Of a stretch of 9,269 nt of DNA, positions 7,045 through 9,269 are shown piece by piece. Made by a program: the position numbers and the translations under genes. The DNA is from Desulfohalobiaceae bacterium (GTDB lineage: Bacteria; Desulfobacterota; Desulfovibrionia; Desulfovibrionales; Desulfothermaceae). Location: contig JAIPER010000118.1 of assembly GCA_021737115.1 (NCBI GenBank), positions 1 to 9,269 on the forward strand. Direction: 5' to 3'. The first letter of the stretch is position 1. Each line of letters starts with the position of its first letter. The notes beneath the pieces were generated by a model, which made no database searches, had not been told where the DNA came from, and saw nothing but the letters and a program-made list of their open reading frames with translations.

Positions 7045-7886
7045 CAGTCTTCTTTCTCCTCAAAGGATATGCCGGTGATCTGCCGTTTTTCGCCATGACT
7101 GTCAATGAGCCACAGGGCGCTGATCCTGCCCGGCGTCATTTTGAGCACATGCCCGCTGGATGTCCCCCCGATTTCCGACTGAAAATAGCGCCACAAATCC
7201 ACACTGAACTGATCCCCGCTGTATCCGCGGAATTTTCCTTTGTCCATGTCCTGAAAAAAGGGTTTGCTCTGCAGGGAAATCACGTATTCCAGATAGAGCC
7301 GCTGGGCCGGAACCTTGGCGCCGAAAGACTGATTCTCTTTTCGGAGAATGCTGTTGTAGACATCAAATACACCGTCAATGAAGGTCTGGGGATCATAAGG
7401 CCGGTCATAGAGCTGTTTCTTGATCCGGAGCAGGGCCGTCACGATTCGCCGGGGGTCGATGGATTTAAGCCGCTTTTTGTTGATGGTGGTGGTTCGGTTT
7501 GAAAAATCGATTTCCCCCCAGATTCCCGGAAGGGATTGAAACCTGGGAAAATCAATGCTGATTGGAAGATCCGCTTCATGGACCAGGTTCGTAAGGTCTT
7601 CGATAAACGCCATCCGGTAACGATCCACTTGCTCGCTGGCGTAAGCCCGCAGTTCCTGGAAAAGGGATTCGGTTTCCATGAGCGCTTCTTCTTCCAGAAT
7701 GTCCCGGGCCATTTTGGTCCTGAGCAGTTCATCCAGTTGAAGAAAGTCGTTTCGGCCGGCACAGCGCATACAGGTCTTGATGAAATCGGCCATGCGCTGG
7801 CGTCGATTGATTTCCACCTGATAGGGCTTGACGATTTCGTTCAGGCCATCCTGGGTCTCCTGAAGGAATGTTTCCTGATCGGTCAT
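7044..7886 (-). CDS. Hypothetical protein, first gene of the ATPase/helicase operon
   Basis: This 280-residue soluble protein has no signal peptide or membrane segment, and I do not recognise its family. Residues 1-110 look mostly alpha-helical and charged, with a CxxC pair at Cys39/Cys42. Residues 125-185 contain a basic stretch and further helices. The C-terminal third (about 195-275) has aromatic-rich segments such as FRGYSGDQFSVDLWRYF, then short beta-like strands ending in an acidic tail. No catalytic motif is apparent. Its stop overlaps the next gene's start (TGATG at 7042-7046), so it is translationally coupled to the first ATPase. In the Shango defence system, the small protein encoded with the ATPase and helicase has a TerB domain; I could not see a clear TerB signature here. 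The ATG at 7886 has only a weak purine-rich sequence upstream (GAGAAACC). By inference it is a subunit or adaptor of the operon's machine. Confidence 0.85.
   Translation of the reverse strand: MTDQETFLQETQDGLNEIVKPYQVEINRRQRMADFIKTCMRCAGRNDFLQLDELLRTKMARDILEEEALMETESLFQELRAYASEQVDRYRMAFIEDLTNLVHEADLPISIDFPRFQSLPGIWGEIDFSNRTTTINKKRLKSIDPRRIVTALLRIKKQLYDRPYDPQTFIDGVFDVYNSILRKENQSFGAKVPAQRLYLEYVISLQSKPFFQDMDKGKFRGYSGDQFSVDLWRYFQSEIGGTSSGHVLKMTPGRISALWLIDSHGEKRQITGISFEEKED
7055..7061 (-). promoter_or_regulatory. Shine-Dalgarno sequence for the first ATPase gene
   Basis: On the minus strand GAGGAGA lies within the last codons of the preceding gene, 11 bases upstream of the ATG at 7044. It is the best ribosome-binding site in the operon. 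It supports that ATG over the in-frame ATG five codons later, and it fits coupled translation across the TGATG overlap. Confidence 0.6.
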
Positions 7887-7942
7887 GCTGGTTTCTCGTT
7901 CGTGGGTTTGGCTTTTGGGGATGTGTTTTTCAAAGGCCTGAG

Positions 7943-7967
7943 GGTTGATTCAATAAAATTCACAACC
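7943..7967. repeat. Imperfect inverted repeat in the presumed leader
   Basis: On the minus strand GGTTG and CAACC flank an AT-rich core in which AAT and ATT are also complementary around TTT. The dyad lies just downstream of the expected transcription start, a place where a repressor could bind or a weak hairpin could form in the leader RNA. Short arms and internal mismatches make chance occurrence possible. Confidence 0.3.
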
Positions 7968-7985
7968 ATTACCGTGAATAGTCGG

Positions 7986-8014
7986 ATGGTAAAGAAAACC
8001 CTGATCCGGGTCAA
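7986..8014 (-). promoter_or_regulatory. Sigma70-like promoter candidate for the four-gene operon
   Basis: On the minus strand TTGACC (8014-8009) matches the -35 consensus TTGACA at five of six positions. A 17-base spacer follows, then TACCAT (7991-7986), which matches TATAAT at four of six. The spacing is optimal. Transcription would start near 7979, giving a leader of roughly 90 bases before the ATG at 7886. The position and orientation suit the operon; the match is by eye and there is no expression evidence. Confidence 0.5.
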
Positions 8015-8050
8015 GGGCAAAATTGCGGACTTCCCGCCGGGCTTAGTGCC

Positions 8051-8060
8051 TTACGCGTAA
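8051..8060. repeat. Perfect 10-bp palindrome TTACGCGTAA
   Basis: TTACGCGTAA equals its own reverse complement. It lies about 37 bases upstream of the -35 element of the promoter candidate, a position where an activator or repressor dimer could bind. It touches one copy of the AATTCTGT repeat. A 10-bp palindrome can occur by chance, so an operator role is only a suggestion. Confidence 0.35.
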
Positions 8061-8090
8061 TTCTGTGCTATGAAAAACAAGAAATTCTGT
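8059..8090. repeat. Direct repeat of AATTCTGT, two copies 24 bases apart start to start
   Basis: AATTCTGT occurs at 8059-8066 and again at 8083-8090, upstream of the promoter candidate. The 24-base period is close to two helical turns, which would put both copies on roughly the same DNA face, as seen for some tandem regulator sites. Only two copies exist and the unit is short, so this is weak evidence for a binding site. Confidence 0.25.
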
Positions 8091-8179
8091 TAACCTAAAC
8101 CATCACGATCTTGAAACATGTTCTATTCAATTTGGGTTGCGAGCGAAGCCAGCTTTGGTTTTGAATACGGTTCTTGCCG

Positions 8180-9269
8180 TCACAGCAGATACATTTGAAC
8201 TGCCTGGTAAAAGACCCGCACCCCATGGACCAGGCTGGCTTCGTCGATGTCAAAATACGGCGAATGCAGGGGGTGGATTTTTCCATCGGTTCGATTGCCG
8301 GACCCGATCCGGATCATGGCCCCGGGCACCCGTTGGGTGAACAGGGCGAAGTCCTCGCCGCCCATGGATGGCGACTCCAGCAGCACCCTTTCCTTCCCCA
8401 GGACCGCTTCGGCCGCAGCCGCCAGAAACCGGCTGACCTTGGGATCGTTCACATTGGGCGGCACCCCTTCCAAAAGCTGCAAATCGGTTTCAACCCCGAA
8501 CATGGAGGCCACCCCGTCGGCAAGCTCCTGCAGGCGTTGAAACAACAGGTCCCGGACCTCGGGCTGCAGCGAGCGAACCGTGCCATTGAGTTCTGCCGTA
8601 GCCGGAATGATATTCGATGCGGTCCCGGAATGGAAGCCGCCGATGGAAATCACCCCGCTCTCCATGGGGGAGATGTTCCGGCTGACGATGCTCTGGACCG
8701 CGGCCACAAAATAAGACCCGGCCATGATCGGATCACGGCCTTGATGGGGACGGGCCCCATGCGTCCCCTGTCCCCTGATTTCCAGCCTGAACATGTCGGA
8801 TGCGGCATGGGACGGTCCATCAAACCAGCCGATGCTCCCGCAGGGCAGATCGTTTATCATGTGTCCGGCCAGGATGCGGTCCATTGCGGGGTTGTCCAGC
8901 ACCCCCAGTTCGATCATCCGTTTGGCCCCGGCGATGCCTTCCTCGGCCGGCTGAAACACGAGCTTCACCGTACCCTTTAGCCGCCGCCAGAGGCCATCTT
9001 CCTTGATCTGCTTGGCCACGCCGAGCATGATCGCGGTGTGGGCGTCATGGCCGCAGGCATGCATCATACCAGCTATCGTCGATTTGTAGGGAACCTCGTT
9101 CATTTCCTGCAGGGGCAGAGCATCGATATCCGCCCGCAGACCCAGGACCGGACCGGGGGCGCGCCCTCGAATCAGACCCACCGCCCCGGTCTCGAGGCCG
9201 GGTAGGTCCACGAGTTCCACGTCAAGCTGGCTCAGGATGTGCTTGATCCGTTCGGTGGTGCGCGTTTCC
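8180..9269 (-). CDS. M20-family metal-dependent amidohydrolase (5' end outside window)
   Basis: This is a zinc- or manganese-type peptidase of the M20D amidohydrolase group (HipO, AbgB and IAA-amino-acid hydrolase relatives), which cleave N-acyl amino acids or similar amides in the cytoplasm. Seen directly: RADIDALP with its metal-proximal Asp; HACGHDAH with the ligand Cys/His; the catalytic Glu pair in FQPAEEG; AGHM with a ligand His; a central dimerisation-type stretch around RGQGTHGARPH; and, near the C-terminus, SMGGEDFA and LHSPYFD with the last ligand His. All expected catalytic positions appear present. The frame stays open to the right edge, and residues before the GTG at 9220 (TRTTERIKHILSQLDVEL) look like the normal family N-terminus, so that GTG is internal and the true start lies beyond 9269. 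About 362 residues are visible of a usual 380-400. The stop is TGA at 8180-8182. The substrate cannot be told from sequence. A link with the operon at 1-7886 is not evident. Confidence 0.95.
   Translation of the reverse strand, partial: ETRTTERIKHILSQLDVELVDLPGLETGAVGLIRGRAPGPVLGLRADIDALPLQEMNEVPYKSTIAGMMHACGHDAHTAIMLGVAKQIKEDGLWRRLKGTVKLVFQPAEEGIAGAKRMIELGVLDNPAMDRILAGHMINDLPCGSIGWFDGPSHAASDMFRLEIRGQGTHGARPHQGRDPIMAGSYFVAAVQSIVSRNISPMESGVISIGGFHSGTASNIIPATAELNGTVRSLQPEVRDLLFQRLQELADGVASMFGVETDLQLLEGVPPNVNDPKVSRFLAAAAEAVLGKERVLLESPSMGGEDFALFTQRVPGAMIRIGSGNRTDGKIHPLHSPYFDIDEASLVHGVRVFYQAVQMYLL

Larger units (their letters stand above)
7887..8179. other. AT-rich intergenic region; probable left boundary of the metabolic neighbour
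   Basis: This 293-base gap lies between the amidohydrolase stop and the first gene of the ATPase/helicase operon. It is the only sizeable non-coding stretch in the window and is visibly more AT-rich than the flanking genes. No convincing protein-coding frame, tRNA or strong GC-stem/T-run terminator was found. It contains a minus-strand promoter candidate (7986-8014), a perfect palindrome (8051-8060), an imperfect dyad (7943-7967) and a repeated octamer (8059-8066 and 8083-8090). By inference this is the control region of the downstream operon. It may also mark where the operon was inserted next to host metabolism genes. Confidence 0.75.

Noticed and set aside
8090..8119. Nine-codon minus-strand frame (ATG to TAA) that could be a leader peptide
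   Set aside because: It lies upstream of the promoter candidate, has no ribosome-binding site and is too short to distinguish from chance.
8111..8130. TTGAA/TTCAA dyad around AACATGTT
   Set aside because: The outer arms are only five bases and the inner 8-bp palindrome is off-centre, so the parts do not form one symmetric site.
8167..8180. ACGG/CCGT hairpin right after the amidohydrolase stop, as a terminator
   Set aside because: The stem is only four base pairs and no T-run follows on the minus strand, so it does not support an intrinsic terminator.
8174..8980. Plus-strand open frame of 268 codons
   Set aside because: It is antisense to the amidohydrolase, whose catalytic motifs are all present on the minus strand. 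The product has low-complexity His/Gly/Pro-rich composition and no domain.

Overview
The window is a GC-rich bacterial segment in which every supportable gene lies on the minus strand, so it reads right to left. Nothing identifies the organism directly. The GC-rich, tightly packed style would fit a proteobacterium or Desulfobacterota-like bacterium, but that is a guess. No RNA gene, CRISPR array or insertion sequence was seen.

Right edge (8180-9269): an M20-family amidohydrolase whose 5' end lies beyond the window. It looks like ordinary metabolism and is probably an unrelated neighbour. Next comes a 293-base intergenic gap (7887-8179), visibly more AT-rich than the genes. It holds a good sigma70-like promoter, a perfect 10-bp palindrome, an imperfect dyad and a short direct repeat.

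Main region (1-7886): a compact four-gene operon. In transcription order it encodes (i) an unrecognised 280-aa protein; (ii) a 433-aa P-loop ATPase of the BrxD/DUF2791 type; (iii) a second, diverged 412-aa ATPase of the same general type; and (iv) a very large protein, at least about 1,488 residues and unfinished at position 1. The giant reads as an Lhr-like SF2 DEVH helicase, then a TM0106/Cas4/Dna2-type RecB nuclease with the four cysteines expected for a 4Fe-4S cluster, then an apparently degenerate RNase H-like region, then the start of a Dna2/Upf1-like SF1 helicase, whose Walker A motif is cut by the window edge. It had to be read by translating the minus strand by hand; it is open over its whole length.

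Working together: BrxD-type ATPases paired with Lhr-like helicases are known from type 2 BREX (brxD-brxHI), and a small protein + ATPase + helicase gene set is known from the Shango defence system. This operon resembles both but differs from them. It has two ATPases, and its helicase carries a nuclease and a second helicase in the same chain. No methyltransferase or PglZ is in view. The best reading, by inference, is a defence or DNA-processing machine in which two AAA+-like ATPases load or regulate a helicase-nuclease-helicase motor. The left end of the operon is not visible, so further components may exist.
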